Source: Phycisphaerae bacterium (GTDB lineage Bacteria; Chloroflexota; Anaerolineae; 4572-78; J111). From it: a stretch of 64,000 nucleotides of DNA. The notes below the pieces were generated by a model, which had not been told where the DNA came from, did no database searches, and saw only the letters and a list, made by a program, of their open reading frames with translations. Position 1 is the stretch's first letter. Each line of letters starts with the position of its first letter. Location: positions 62,001 through 126,000 of the forward strand of contig JANQQF010000087.1 in NCBI GenBank assembly GCA_028285035.1, in the 5' to 3' direction. The position numbers and the translations under genes are program-made. Shown here in pieces: positions 27,648 to 37,026 of this stretch.

Positions 27648-29846
27648 TTAAGGAGTCCAACTGATACGTTCTTCAAGCCATCCCCGACTTACATTTGGAT
27701 CTGCTTCAACAAATCCGTCAGGAGAGCCTTCCATCGCAAACAGTTGGCGTACTTCACGACCATCCGGTGTGGTAGCCCACATAGCCCAAGTCCCGTCACG
27801 GCTACTAACAAAGGCGATCACCTGACCATCAGGCGACCAGGTGGGTAACCCATCTTCGGCTGGATTATCGGTTAATTGTTGCACCTCCGAGCCATCACTA
27901 TTGGCAATAAATATTTCCCAATTCCCAGTACGGGAGGACATAAACACAACCTTCTGCCCATCCGGCGAAAGGGCTGGAGCCGTATCTCCATCTAAGTCGG
28001 TAACGGGTTGTAGATTTTCCAGGGTGGCTGTTGATAAACGTATGCCAGTCGCAGTGCTCCCCCATCCTCGAAAAACAAGTTGGTTGGTCAAGCCTATAGT
28101 AGGGTATTCACCTTCTCCTAGAACCACACCAGCCCCGCGTTCTTCAAAACTACCAACACGATAAATTCGCGATTTGCGATCCCCCTCACGGCGAGATAGG
28201 AACAGAATTTGGCTTCCATCCGCACTCCAGGTTGGCAATTGGTCCTCAAAGAAATTGGCAACTAGAATAGCGTTCCCTCCAGACCTATCCATCGTCATCA
28301 AACCACGCGCATCCAAACGCCACGAGTGGATGGCTATTCGACTGCCATCTGGGCTAAACGCAGGTTGGCTCGCATTGCCTTGAAACAAGCTCGTTCCCGA
28401 TCCATCTGCCTGCCCAAAATAGATATCATAGGTGCTACCATTAAAAACAGGGTAAGCGATTGTTCCCACGAGTGAGGCATCTGAAATTCCTTGAGACTGA
28501 ACTGGAGCAGGTACTAGCGTTGCCTCCTCTTCCGTAGGGGTTTCTTCGGTTGGTTCGAGTGATGGTGTGGTATTAGCCTCATCTGTCTCGTCTAAAGAGA
28601 CCGGTGTAATTGTCGGTAGTCTGGTAGGCACATCTGTGGGGGCGGGCGTATCTGTCGGGGCATCATTAAACCCTGCCACCACCGGAGCTTCTTCAGTGGC
28701 TTCAAGAATTTCTTCGGTAGGTTCGGTGGTCTGTACGACAACAGGCTGTTCAGGCGTTGGGGGCTGTGATAAACCACTACCAAAAAACACAAAGTAAGCA
28801 ACGGCTGCTAATATCAACAAAACTGCCAACGCCCCAACAGCAGCAAACAAAATTGGTGATGAGCTAGCAGCCTTACTCTTTTGTGGCGTTGCTGCGGGCA
28901 GAACGGTTGTTGGGTTATCTCTTTTCCCGTGTAGGGCATCTCTCATTTGTTGGGCCGTTTGATAGCGATTATCAGGATAAATCTCCATCGCTCGTAACAC
29001 AACCCGTTCTAAATTTTCGGAGACGTCTGGATTAACTTGGCGAATGGGGACAAGGACTTCAGAGTTTAACAGCCGTTGATGCACATCGGGGGGAAATAGG
29101 TTTGTCAACAAATGATACATCGTTGCCCCGAGAGAATACAGATCAGAGCGAGTATCCGTGTGTTGATCACTTGTGGCAAACTGTTCTAAGGGCGCATATG
29201 CGGGTGTTCCAATGCCACGCAGCTCCAGCTTAGTTTCTGGGTTCTCTTCATCAAAGAGCTTGACCAAGCCAAAATCCACCAGCTTCACCCGATTTTGTTG
29301 GAGATTTAGACGAATATTGGCTGGTTTGATATCGCGATGAATAATGGGCTTTTCGCCATGCGTATGCAGATAGGCTAACCCATCCAAAACTTGGTCCATC
29401 CAAGCCACAATCTGGTTTTCGGCCAGAGGTTGACTAGTGCGTTGCAGCAGGCTATCTAAATCCTCCCCTTCCACATAATCCATGACCAGGAATTCATTAT
29501 CATTTTCAACGAAAAAGTCAGACACTTTGGGCAGGCTAGGATGGTCTAGACGGGCCAAAACGTTGGCTTCGGCCAAAAATTGTTCGCGGGATTGATTGCG
29601 TACTTCAACGGTGGCATTAACATCGGGTCGGTTCTGTTTAATTGCACAACGTCGCCCGGTTAATCGTTGATCCTCAGCCAGATAAACGGCGCCCATGGCA
29701 CCACATCCCAGGATGCTGACAACTTCATAACGATTACTTAAAACCGTTTTATAACCAAGTAGGTTTCGTAAAGAACCGTTACAATTGGTGCAGGTGTTCG
29801 CATCATCAGGATTATCGTGACTACAATTGGGACACATTTGGGACAT
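27648..29846 (-). CDS. Zinc-ribbon Ser/Thr protein kinase with C-terminal TolB-like propeller
   Basis: Membrane-spanning eukaryotic-like kinase of 732 aa. An N-terminal zinc ribbon (CPNCSHDNPDDANTCTNC, residues 5-22) is followed by the kinase domain about 40-305, with LGCGAMGAV (46-54), Lys70, HRDIKPAN (Asp172) and DFG (191-193). A membrane helix at about 332-356 leads to a Pro/Thr/Glu-rich linker. The extracytoplasmic WD40/TolB-like repeats (about 455-732) have repeated SPDG and NxEIF motifs. Start ATG 29846 follows AGGTGA. It probably transmits an external signal or cell-wall state to cytoplasmic substrates; no substrate is encoded visibly. Confidence 0.93.
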   Translation of the reverse strand: MSQMCPNCSHDNPDDANTCTNCNGSLRNLLGYKTVLSNRYEVVSILGCGAMGAVYLAEDQRLTGRRCAIKQNRPDVNATVEVRNQSREQFLAEANVLARLDHPSLPKVSDFFVENDNEFLVMDYVEGEDLDSLLQRTSQPLAENQIVAWMDQVLDGLAYLHTHGEKPIIHRDIKPANIRLNLQQNRVKLVDFGLVKLFDEENPETKLELRGIGTPAYAPLEQFATSDQHTDTRSDLYSLGATMYHLLTNLFPPDVHQRLLNSEVLVPIRQVNPDVSENLERVVLRAMEIYPDNRYQTAQQMRDALHGKRDNPTTVLPAATPQKSKAASSSPILFAAVGALAVLLILAAVAYFVFFGSGLSQPPTPEQPVVVQTTEPTEEILEATEEAPVVAGFNDAPTDTPAPTDVPTRLPTITPVSLDETDEANTTPSLEPTEETPTEEEATLVPAPVQSQGISDASLVGTIAYPVFNGSTYDIYFGQADGSGTSLFQGNASQPAFSPDGSRIAIHSWRLDARGLMTMDRSGGNAILVANFFEDQLPTWSADGSQILFLSRREGDRKSRIYRVGSFEERGAGVVLGEGEYPTIGLTNQLVFRGWGSTATGIRLSTATLENLQPVTDLDGDTAPALSPDGQKVVFMSSRTGNWEIFIANSDGSEVQQLTDNPAEDGLPTWSPDGQVIAFVSSRDGTWAMWATTPDGREVRQLFAMEGSPDGFVEADPNVSRGWLEERISWTP

Positions 29847-30256
29847 TACGAGTCACCTATAAAAAAGAGTTAGACACTTCGAAATTTACGATTGACGATT
29901 TTGCATTTACGGTTAGGTCGATTGTGATTTTCTGTAAATCATCAATCTGTAATCGTAAAGCGAGGGATGCCTTAACCCGATAAAGCGCTTATCTTTGAGG
30001 CAAGCTGTTGATATCACTTTCGAGTAGGCTAGTGTTCCGCCAAATAATATTTGTTGGTTAGGATATTTGAGGTCGAACACTTAGGCTGAGGCAAGTCACA
30101 AAATTTTATCCACAAAAGAAGTCCGCTTCAGCACTAGACACAATCATACAAATTTTACAAGAAAACAGCAAGTATCACGGAGTGTACATAAAGAATGTAA
30201 GTAACAAACTTAAGTCTACAAATCAACTATTGGGGCAAAAGTAAATTAGACCCAAA
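29847..30256. other. Intergenic region, kinase promoter side
   Basis: No gene seen. It contains an imperfect inverted repeat built on TTTACGATTGACGATTTT (29884-29901) and its complement (29936-29959), a word also met at 46862. A short pair AGTGTTC/GAACACT lies near 30030-30080. Confidence 0.6.
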
Positions 30257-31018
30257 TCACCCAATCTTCGAGGCTTCAGACACCCGACTATTCACATAAT
30301 CCACCACGGTTTGAACCGCTGCCTCTCGCTCACAATCACGAAACATCTCGTGTTCGGTCACCTCAAACCAGGTGATTTCTTTTTGACCTGCAGGCGTAGC
30401 TATCCCCTCATAGACAATATTGGCACTTTCTGGCGCAACAACCGTATCTTTATGACTCTGCATAATCAAAGTGGGAACCTGTATGTCAGTCAATCGCTGC
30501 CGCGTCTTTTCCCCAAATTCAAGGAAGGAGGCTATCGTATCTGTGGGTGCCCACATATAGTTAGTATCATCCTTAACCAATTCCATATCGGCATAAAGCG
30601 GTGGTAAATCCCACTTCTTAAAGAGGCGGACAAAGAGGGGGGCGAGAAACCGCAAGGGTTTACCCGGGGCAAACGGTGAGGTCATTTGTATCGCCGGAGC
30701 AGCCACAACAAGACTGTCAATTTTAGGACCGTACTCAGCCGCCAAGGTCAAAGCCACAAGCCCGCCCATACTATGGCCAAATAGAATTACTCGTTCAGCC
30801 TCATCCAACAGTTCTTTGAGGGCTACCTCAGCATCCGCCACCCAGTCCGGCCAACGCACTCCTCGCAATGCCTCCGGCGACTCCGCCCCGTGCCCCCGCA
30901 ACACGGGCATCCGTGTGGGCACGTCCAAGGCTCGCAACGGCGGCTCTACATCACGCACACAATCCAAGCTGGCCGTAAAGCCGTGAATAATCAAAACGCC
31001 ATAGGGATGTTTAGACAT
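30257..31018 (-). CDS. Alpha/beta hydrolase (carboxylesterase/monoglyceride-lipase-like)
   Basis: Serine hydrolase of about 253 aa. LIIHGFTASLDC near the N-terminus gives the oxyanion hole, GHSMGG the nucleophile elbow, MQSHKDTVV the acid region and FEVTEHEMFRD the catalytic His. The compact form resembles thermophilic carboxylesterases. The ATG at 31018 is chosen because AAGGAG lies 8 nt upstream, rather than the longer frame from 31081. It is a lone gene, with RNase J and GNAT further on. The natural substrate is unknown. Confidence 0.88.
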   Translation of the reverse strand: MSKHPYGVLIIHGFTASLDCVRDVEPPLRALDVPTRMPVLRGHGAESPEALRGVRWPDWVADAEVALKELLDEAERVILFGHSMGGLVALTLAAEYGPKIDSLVVAAPAIQMTSPFAPGKPLRFLAPLFVRLFKKWDLPPLYADMELVKDDTNYMWAPTDTIASFLEFGEKTRQRLTDIQVPTLIMQSHKDTVVAPESANIVYEGIATPAGQKEITWFEVTEHEMFRDCEREAAVQTVVDYVNSRVSEASKIG

Positions 31019-31234
31019 AGCGACACTCCTTCTCAAACAAGACATAAATATCGACCGATTATAGGAGGGAATGTTAGGCACGTCAAGGGGGTTAAATCAA
31101 GCAATAAACAAATCAACGAACAATTATAAATACCTACAAAAAGCCTACAAGATATTTACAATTATTCGTATCATTCGTAGTTTTATATTAGACTATTGCC
31201 ACAATTCACATCAAACGGAGGAGCATAAAAGCAA

Positions 31235-31423
31235 ATGTCTCAAAGTAACAAAAATTCAATAAATCGCAGAAAAGAACGGGCTGGTTCCAATTTTAACAGT
31301 ACGTCTCGTAGAATTGCCAGGGGCAAGGGGTTTGACCCATTCCTATTATATCTTGACCCAGCAATGGCCATCGAGTTAGATACACTTTCAAAAATGCAAC
31401 AGCATAAGAAAGGTGATTTCTAA
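31235..31423 (+). CDS. Small hypothetical protein
   Basis: 62 aa, strongly basic N-terminal half (NRRKERAG, SRRIARGKGF) and a short FDPFLLYLDPAMAIELDTL segment. GGAGGAG lies about 12 nt before the ATG, and AT-rich sequence precedes it. I do not recognise the family. The frame and a reasonable ribosome site support a gene, but the short length leaves doubt. Confidence 0.45.
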   Translation: MSQSNKNSINRRKERAGSNFNSTSRRIARGKGFDPFLLYLDPAMAIELDTLSKMQQHKKGDF

Positions 31424-31459
31424 ATCAGTAAATCATTGGCAATCTAAATTAAGATAAGC

Positions 31460-31912
31460 TTATCCCATCCATTCATAGCGAATATCATCTAAGCCCAAGT
31501 CAGGCTCGAAGCCACGGCCAATGATCTGAAAGCCGTGGCGTTCGTAGAATCGTTGGGCTTTTTCATTTACAGCGAAGGTATAAAGTTGTAACTTCTGCGG
31601 GGATAGCTGCTTGGCCATCTCCAGAAAGCGAGTGCCAAGCCCTTGCCCTTGATAATTGATGTGAAGATAAAGCTGGTTTAGTTCAGTATCCGTCAGGGCC
31701 ATAAAGCCAACTACTTTTTTTGCAGCCTCATCTATAGCTAGAAAGACCTGATTATTGGGCACCACAACCGTTTCCAGATAGTTAAGCTGGTCTTCAAGTG
31801 GATGCTTATCCTTGATGCCCAAGGCCTGCTCCATACTCTCGCGCCACATCAGGACGGTCTCCCAGGCATATTTTTCGTCGTATTTGATGATGGAAATGTT
31901 GGGACTTGTCAT
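31460..31912 (-). CDS. GNAT-family N-acetyltransferase
   Basis: 150 aa, with the acetyl-CoA binding loop of GNAT proteins seen as LYLHINYQGQGLGTRFLEMAKQ (QGQGLGTR is the Q/RxxGxG/A motif) and a following FYERHGFQIIGRG segment. The target amine is unknown. It is a single gene convergent to the small protein and next to an AT-rich palindrome (31976-32019). Confidence 0.9.
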   Translation of the reverse strand: MTSPNISIIKYDEKYAWETVLMWRESMEQALGIKDKHPLEDQLNYLETVVVPNNQVFLAIDEAAKKVVGFMALTDTELNQLYLHINYQGQGLGTRFLEMAKQLSPQKLQLYTFAVNEKAQRFYERHGFQIIGRGFEPDLGLDDIRYEWMG

Positions 31913-31975
31913 TGAGCTTAAGTTTGGGTGGCAGGGAGTGTGTTACCGTTTAATGTTTTACTGTTATCACATATT

Positions 31976-32019
31976 TCGTATTGCGTAAAAATTAAAATTA
32001 TAAATACGCAATACGGAAT
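31976..32019. repeat. AT-rich inverted repeat
   Basis: TTCGTATTGCGTA (31976-31988) and TACGCAATACGGAA (32006-32019) are nearly perfect inverted arms separated by A/T-rich sequence. Probably an intergenic repeat or weak bidirectional terminator. Confidence 0.55.
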
Positions 32020-32074
32020 ACGCACACGATTTTTACTGTAGTTGTATTAAAAAGCTAGACCACCAGCCTACTAC

Positions 32075-33727
32075 CTACTTCTCAATCACCACCGGCAGCA
32101 CCATCGGACGACGCCGGGTTTCACTATAAAGTAGGTTTGAGAGGGTCTTGCGAATGGTTGAGGCTGGATCTTTGCCATCAGAATGCAAGGCTTTGATGAC
32201 CTCAGACTCAGCTCGCTCAATCAAATCAAGCTGCTCTTTGACATAGACAAAGCCTCTGGTGATGATCCGAGGCCGATCAACCGGCTCACCCGTTTTATCA
32301 TCTAAACGTACAACAGCCAGTACAAAGCCGTCTTGCGACAGGATCTCACGATCGCGCAATACCGCCGGGCCAACATCACCCACGCCACTGCCATCAACAA
32401 ACACAAGACCGTTGTCATAAGCTTCGCGGGTGACGCGAGCGCGCTGTTTGTTGCTATCAAACTCTACTATGTCACCATTTTCCACTACAAAGATATTTTC
32501 AGCGGGAATGCCCTGATTGATGGCTAGTTCCGCATGAGCATGAAGATGCTGTAGCTCACCGTGAACGGGGATGAAGTACTTTGGCTTGACCAGGCTCAAC
32601 AATAGCTTGAGCTCTTCCTGACTCGCGTGCCCACTGACGTGGACATTGCCCGTCCGACCGTGGATGACACGGGCACCCTGTTTGAACAGCTTGTTGATGG
32701 CCCGCCCGACGACCTGCTCATTACCAGGAATAATTCGCGAGGACATAATCACAGTATCTCCCTCTTTAATGGTAATGTGTCGATGCCGGCCATCGGCCAT
32801 TCGCCCCAAGGCCGCACTCGGTTCGCCCTGACTGCCTGTAGCAATAATTGTGACTTGGTGATCGGGTCTCCCTTTCAGCTTCGATGACTCGACGAGCAAG
32901 CCAGGTGGAATATCAAGATAGCCGAGATTTTGGGCCTGTTGCAGCGCCTCCTCCAGACTACGACCATCCACGGCTACGACCCGATTGTGCCGGGCCGCCA
33001 CGTTGATGATTTGTTGAATACGAGATAACAAGGAAGCAAAAGTCGTAACAATGATACGCCCTTCGGCCTCACGAAAAGCTTTATCCAACCCCTCATCGAC
33101 CGTTCGCTCCGAAGGGGTAAACCCCGGGCGGTCGGCGTTGGTGCTATCTGATAACAAAGCGAGCACACCCTCTGAACCAAAGCGGGCCAAAGCCCCAAAA
33201 TCGGGTGGCTCTCCCCAACTCGGGGTATGATCAAATTTGAAATCACCGGTATGAACAATCAAACCAGCGGGGGTGCGGATAGCCAAACCTACAGCATCCG
33301 GGACTGAGTGGCACACGTGAAAAAACTCAACATCAAATAGCCCGCCAAGCGTATGTCGCTCGCCCGGTTGGACGACATTGATATTCACGTGGCTAGACAA
33401 ACCACGCTTACTTAGCTTGACATCGATCAAGCCTGCGGTCAGACCTGTTGCGTAAAGCGGCGCATCAATTTCTTCAAGTAAAAAAGGAAGCGCCCCAATA
33501 TGATCCTCGTGGCCGTGGGTAACTACCACCCCACGAATCCAATCCTTTTTATCTTCTAAATAGTGGGTGTAATCGGGAATGACCAAATCAACGCCAAGCA
33601 TATCGTACTCGGGGAACATCACCCCAGCGTCGATAATCAATACATTGCGACCATACTCAATGGCCGTCATATTTTTTCCAATTTCACCAAGCCCACCAAG
33701 GGGCACAATTCGTAATTTGTTTGTCAT
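32075..33727 (-). CDS. rnj: Ribonuclease J
   Basis: Metallo-beta-lactamase/beta-CASP ribonuclease of 550 aa, involved in mRNA decay and rRNA 5' maturation in the cytoplasm. The metal-binding motif HGHEDH lies at 71-76 within VVVTHGHEDHIGALPF; also seen are FHVCHSVPDAVG, HTGDFKFD, LLSDSTNA, the beta-CASP HVSGHASQEELKLLL and a C-terminal domain typical of RNase J. AAGGAG precedes the ATG. It is encoded as a single gene. Confidence 0.96.
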   Translation of the reverse strand: MTNKLRIVPLGGLGEIGKNMTAIEYGRNVLIIDAGVMFPEYDMLGVDLVIPDYTHYLEDKKDWIRGVVVTHGHEDHIGALPFLLEEIDAPLYATGLTAGLIDVKLSKRGLSSHVNINVVQPGERHTLGGLFDVEFFHVCHSVPDAVGLAIRTPAGLIVHTGDFKFDHTPSWGEPPDFGALARFGSEGVLALLSDSTNADRPGFTPSERTVDEGLDKAFREAEGRIIVTTFASLLSRIQQIINVAARHNRVVAVDGRSLEEALQQAQNLGYLDIPPGLLVESSKLKGRPDHQVTIIATGSQGEPSAALGRMADGRHRHITIKEGDTVIMSSRIIPGNEQVVGRAINKLFKQGARVIHGRTGNVHVSGHASQEELKLLLSLVKPKYFIPVHGELQHLHAHAELAINQGIPAENIFVVENGDIVEFDSNKQRARVTREAYDNGLVFVDGSGVGDVGPAVLRDREILSQDGFVLAVVRLDDKTGEPVDRPRIITRGFVYVKEQLDLIERAESEVIKALHSDGKDPASTIRKTLSNLLYSETRRRPMVLPVVIEK

Positions 33728-33926
33728 ATAAATCTCCTTAAGAAGGTCCTGTTCTGGTCGAAAACAATTCTGGGTCTCCTGGGTTGAACTAGTATTTCGC
33801 GGCGTAAATCAAGCAACAAATATTAGAGGCGAAATACTTAACAGTTGGGCGTTGAGGTGTTCGTTACTCTATAGCTATCTACACCCAACTGTACTCGTTT
33901 TTCGATTTTGTACTTTATAAAGAAAA

Positions 33927-33944
33927 ACCCCGGAGAGCCGGGGT
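33927..33944 (-). terminator. Intrinsic terminator after cold-shock gene
   Basis: On the minus strand CCCCGG/CCGGGG (6-7 bp) with a 4-nt loop is followed by TTTTTCTTT. It lies about 30 nt after the cold-shock protein stop. Confidence 0.85.
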
Positions 33945-33976
33945 CTGTCAAATCATTCGTTTGTGGTTTACACGAG

Positions 33977-34186
33977 TTACACCCGCGTTACATCGTGGGC
34001 AACTGGGCCACTGGGTTTTGTTGTGACTTTAAACTCTACTCGATCTCCAACAAGCAACGTCTTTAGGCCGTTATCAATAATTGATTCATAGTGGACAAAT
34101 ACTTCCTCACCACTCCCTGCTTCAATGTAGCCATAGCCTTTTGACGTATCGAAAGATTTAACTGTTCCCGTCATCTTATTAGACAC
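33977..34186 (-). CDS. Cold-shock domain protein (CspA family)
   Basis: 69-aa single OB-fold RNA chaperone. RNP1 appears as KGYGYIEA (the usual KGFGFI with Tyr for Phe) and RNP2 as VFVHY. GTG start at 34186, set by AGGAGG 8 nt upstream; an ATG four codons in is a weaker choice. It is flanked by a terminator downstream and a strong hairpin upstream. Confidence 0.93.
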   Translation of the reverse strand: MSNKMTGTVKSFDTSKGYGYIEAGSGEEVFVHYESIIDNGLKTLLVGDRVEFKVTTKPSGPVAHDVTRV

Positions 34187-34216
34187 GGTTCAGAACCTCC
34201 TGAAATATTATTTTTT

Positions 34217-34259
34217 ACAAAAGAAAACCGCTGGGGGCCAAAAATACTGCCCCCAACGG
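34217..34259 (-). terminator. Strong hairpin with T-tract upstream of the cold-shock gene
   Basis: CCGTTGGGGGC and GCCCCCAGCGG on the minus strand (arms 34249-34259 and 34228-34238, one mismatch) are followed by TTTTCTTTTG. It may terminate the decayed hydrolase transcript or be a 5'-UTR attenuator of the csp gene. Confidence 0.75.
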
Positions 34260-34319
34260 CTGTATTTAACTCATAAATTCGTTAACCAATAGAAAATTAT
34301 ACAAAACTTAAGATTATTG

Positions 34320-34610
34320 TCAAGCCCCAATTTTTTGATCTAGACGCAAAAACTGCCAAATGGCCGCATCAAACCGCTCTGGTTGCTCATCAATCGGCAG
34401 GTGTCTGCAATCTTGAATGTTGTCATGACCAACATTGGTATCTGTAGATCTGTCACTTGATCGCTAATGTCAGCAGACCATATCGCGGTCAAGCTACCAA
34501 AAAATGTATGGACCGGGCATTGAGTCATATCCGTGGATAAGAACAGCAGGCGAATCTTGTCCTGCCACAGTATAGTGAACATCCAGGCTGTTTACAGTGG
34601 TGAATGGCAT
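34320..34610 (-). pseudogene. Decayed alpha/beta hydrolase gene
   Basis: The minus strand from the ATG at 34610 reads MPFTTVNSLDVHYTVAGQDS and then PAVLIHGYDS, the start of an alpha/beta hydrolase with the HG oxyanion motif, but reaches a stop after IFW. A second frame downstream gives DISDQVTDLQIPMLV, then after another shift NVGHDNIQDCRHLPIDEQPE and FDAAIWQFLRL, the usual C-terminal end with the catalytic-His region. The whole nucleophile-elbow core (about 130 codons) is missing. It is therefore a remnant with an internal deletion and frameshifts. Confidence 0.75.
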
Positions 34611-34640
34611 AATTAATATTCCAATTATAAAAATTATGAT

Positions 34641-35108
34641 TTACTCATCCATCTCAATTGGAGGGATTACCCGTTGGGGGATTGTATTTGATAACACAAC
34701 GTGCGTTGTTGTTTGCCCATACTTCATCAATCTACCCAACAACTGGTCCAAATCGTTCATCGAGGAAACGGCCGCTTTGACGATAAATGACTCATCCCCC
34801 GTCAAATTGTAGCACTCCAGAATGACCTGCTCTTCCCGCAAATAGTTAATCAGTGGGATCTCTCGCTCGGCTCGCACCCCCAACTCAATAAAGACCGTAA
34901 TCGGGGCACCCAACGCCTCGGTATTAATCTTGGCATGATAGCCACCAATAATACCAGCCTCTTCCATCTTTCGAACCCGCTCAGCCACAGCCGGAGCAGT
35001 TAAATTTACCAATTTTGCCAATTCAGCATAGCTAATCCGGGCATTCTCTTGTAGTGCTGAGAGAATTTTCCAGCCAGTTCGGTCAAGCACTTTGTTTTCG
35101 AAAGTCAA
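34641..35108 (-). CDS. Lrp/AsnC-family transcriptional regulator
   Basis: 155 aa. An N-terminal winged HTH (WKILSALQENARISYAELA, then LVNLTAPAVAERVRKMEEAG) is followed by an RAM ligand-binding domain about 70-150. Start is TTG with AAGGTGA upstream. It is divergent from the EamA transporter gene, so it may control it in response to an amino acid. Start choice is moderately certain. Confidence 0.92.
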   Translation of the reverse strand: MTFENKVLDRTGWKILSALQENARISYAELAKLVNLTAPAVAERVRKMEEAGIIGGYHAKINTEALGAPITVFIELGVRAEREIPLINYLREEQVILECYNLTGDESFIVKAAVSSMNDLDQLLGRLMKYGQTTTHVVLSNTIPQRVIPPIEMDE

Positions 35109-35366
35109 CGTAACAAATCACCTTTTTTAGCAAATAAAAATGAGACAAACCTTTTGGATTACCCATTCAGTTTTTACCCCATTTCCCATAGAATTTTGTG
35201 GTCTCGGCCGTATCTTAGCACAAAACAAAACGGGGCCAAAGTTGTAATTTTTGGAAAGTTGGAAGTCTGGAAGGTTGGGCTAGATTTATCACCCTTCCAG
35301 GCTTACCAAACTGTGCTTTTGCTCACCTTGTCCAAAATTGAAATATATCAATCTAAGGAGGAACAT

Positions 35367-36326
35367 ATGCAACTTATACGAATTTGGCGAGCCTCATATT
35401 TAGGTAGTCTACGTATCAGTTTGTTACAAAATTGGGTTCGCTATCAAATGCTGTTCAGTGAAATCGTCTTTTTTGTTATTGTAGCCATTTGGGGGATTAC
35501 CTTTGTGGTCAGCAAAGATGCCCTGCAAGTGGTCGGGCCGTTGACTTACAACACCAGCCGAATGGTGCTAGGAGGCATCACGCTGGCTATTCTCGCTGGA
35601 TCACACTGGAAGCAGGTCAATCGAAGTTATATCTGGCCAGCAATCGTAACTGGCACCGTCGTCTTTCTATCATACACGGCTCAATCCTACGGCCAACAAT
35701 TTACGACGGCTAGTAAGGCTGGCTTTTTGACGGGAACCAATCTAATCTACATTCCGATCTTCTCAGCCATTTTGCTCAAACGATTTCCAAGCCGTTTTGC
35801 CCTACTCGGTGTGGCGATCGCCTTTGTGGGTTTGAGTTTATTGTCCGTACAGGGTAGTTTGACCGAGCTACAATTCGGTCAAGGCGACATTGCTGTTGCC
35901 TTGGGTGGCATTGGTTGGGCGCTGTACTTCATCGTTCTCGCCCACTATTCCCCCAAGTTCAATGTCCTTGTCTTTGGGGCACTGCATGTCTTTGTGGCTA
36001 GCCTAATGAGCGGCATTACCTGGCTTTGGCTTGAGCCTGCCACCATCCCGTTGACCTCATTTCCATTTTGGGTTGGGGTGATCTCAACCGGGTTCCTGAT
36101 CCTCGGCTTGGGCACGAGCATCCAAACGTGGGTGATGCGCTGGGCCTCTCCCACTCGGGTTGGAGTGATTGCCACACTAGAGCCGTTATTTGCGGGATTA
36201 GCAGGCTGGTGAGTCGGGGAGAGCATCACCTTCAAAATTGTCATTGGCGGCACGCTTATTTTAGGCGGAGTTTTTCTGGCTGAATTTGGGGAGCGGAGGA
36301 GGAAACCAACAATACCAACAGAATGA
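35367..36326 (+). pseudogene. EamA-family (DMT) transporter interrupted by an in-frame TGA
   Basis: Ten-helix drug/metabolite transporter with two EamA repeats. Start ATG 35367 follows AAGGAGGAACAT. The frame stops at TGA (36210-36212) after LEPLFAGLAGW, but the next 37 codons in the same frame (VGESITFKIVIGGTLILGG, then VFLAEF) encode exactly the last helix expected of EamA, up to TGA at 36324. A complete protein would be 319 aa. The stop lies where a residue such as Trp or Leu would be expected. Either a TGG-to-TGA nonsense mutation or a sequencing error is likely. I see no SECIS-like hairpin after this TGA. The upstream frame from 35154 is not part of the gene. Confidence 0.75.
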
Positions 36327-36352
36327 TTGAGATTTATAAATCAATTCGATTA

Positions 36353-36410
36353 TGTAGGGATGTCCCTCGTGGGCACCCGAAGCTGGGCACCCACAAGGGA
36401 CGTCCCTACA
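36353..36410. repeat. GC-rich palindromic repeat (TGTAGGGA...TCCCTACA)
   Basis: A 26-nt left arm beginning TGTAGGGATGTCCCT and a right arm ending GGGACGTCCCTACA form a long hairpin with few mismatches and a short loop. It lies between the EamA and RidA genes and looks like a REP-type dispersed element. Confidence 0.75.
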
Positions 36411-36519
36411 ACTACCCCCGATTTTCTGTGCAAATCCTATCATCACAACGACCGAAGTAAATTCTTAATGTTCATAAATCAACCCATACTCATAAAATAT
36501 TTCCAAAGGAGATTAATCA

Positions 36520-36906
36520 ATGCCAATCACAAAACACAATCCGAGCGAACTGTTTCCTCAATATCGCAACTACAGCCACGCGATTGAGGTACAGGGCGAC
36601 TCACGTATTTTGTTCATCAGTGGTCTCAATGGCTACCTCAAGGATGGAAAAACGATGCCAGAGTCGTTTGAAGAGCAAGGTGATATCATCTATCAGCATA
36701 TCGGCGCTATCTTGAAATCAGCCGGGATGGAGTATAAAAATATTGTTTCATTACGAACTTATCTGGCCAGTCCTGAATATGACGAAGCCAACGTACAGTT
36801 ACGGGTGAAGTATCTAGGCGATAACGAACCAGCCTCAACCGTAATTTGCTGCCAATTGCTTGAAACAAAGTGGAAGTTGGAGGTTGAGGCAGTAGCTGCA
36901 GCTTAA
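36520..36906 (+). CDS. RidA/YjgF/YER057c-family protein
   Basis: 128 aa, Rid-family trimeric enamine/imine deaminase-like protein. It has FISGLNGYLKDG near the N-terminal part, GDIIYQHIGAILKSAGM in the middle, and SLRTYLASPEYD then EPASTVICCQLLETKWKLEVEAVA at the end. The family Arg expected in the active site may be replaced (VICCQLL), so it may not be a canonical RidA deaminase. AAAGGAG precedes the ATG. Stand-alone gene. Confidence 0.88.
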   Translation: MPITKHNPSELFPQYRNYSHAIEVQGDSRILFISGLNGYLKDGKTMPESFEEQGDIIYQHIGAILKSAGMEYKNIVSLRTYLASPEYDEANVQLRVKYLGDNEPASTVICCQLLETKWKLEVEAVAAA

Positions 36907-37026
36907 GTGATACCCATTGGAATTTGTTAGATAATTCTAGTTTGGGCTAACGAGACCTTAAGAGGGCGTTTGAATATTCGGCATTTGACCGATTTCATGG
37001 CAATGAGACCTATGGAAAGCGCAAGG

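Noticed and set aside
35154..35366. N-terminal extension of the EamA gene
   Set aside because: The 71 extra residues are not helix-like for EamA; an AAGGAGG site lies just before the ATG at 35367.
36210..36260. SECIS-like structure after the EamA in-frame TGA
   Set aside because: The only hairpin seen (GGTGA/TCACC) contains the TGA itself and lacks the spacing and loop G expected, so recoding is not supported.
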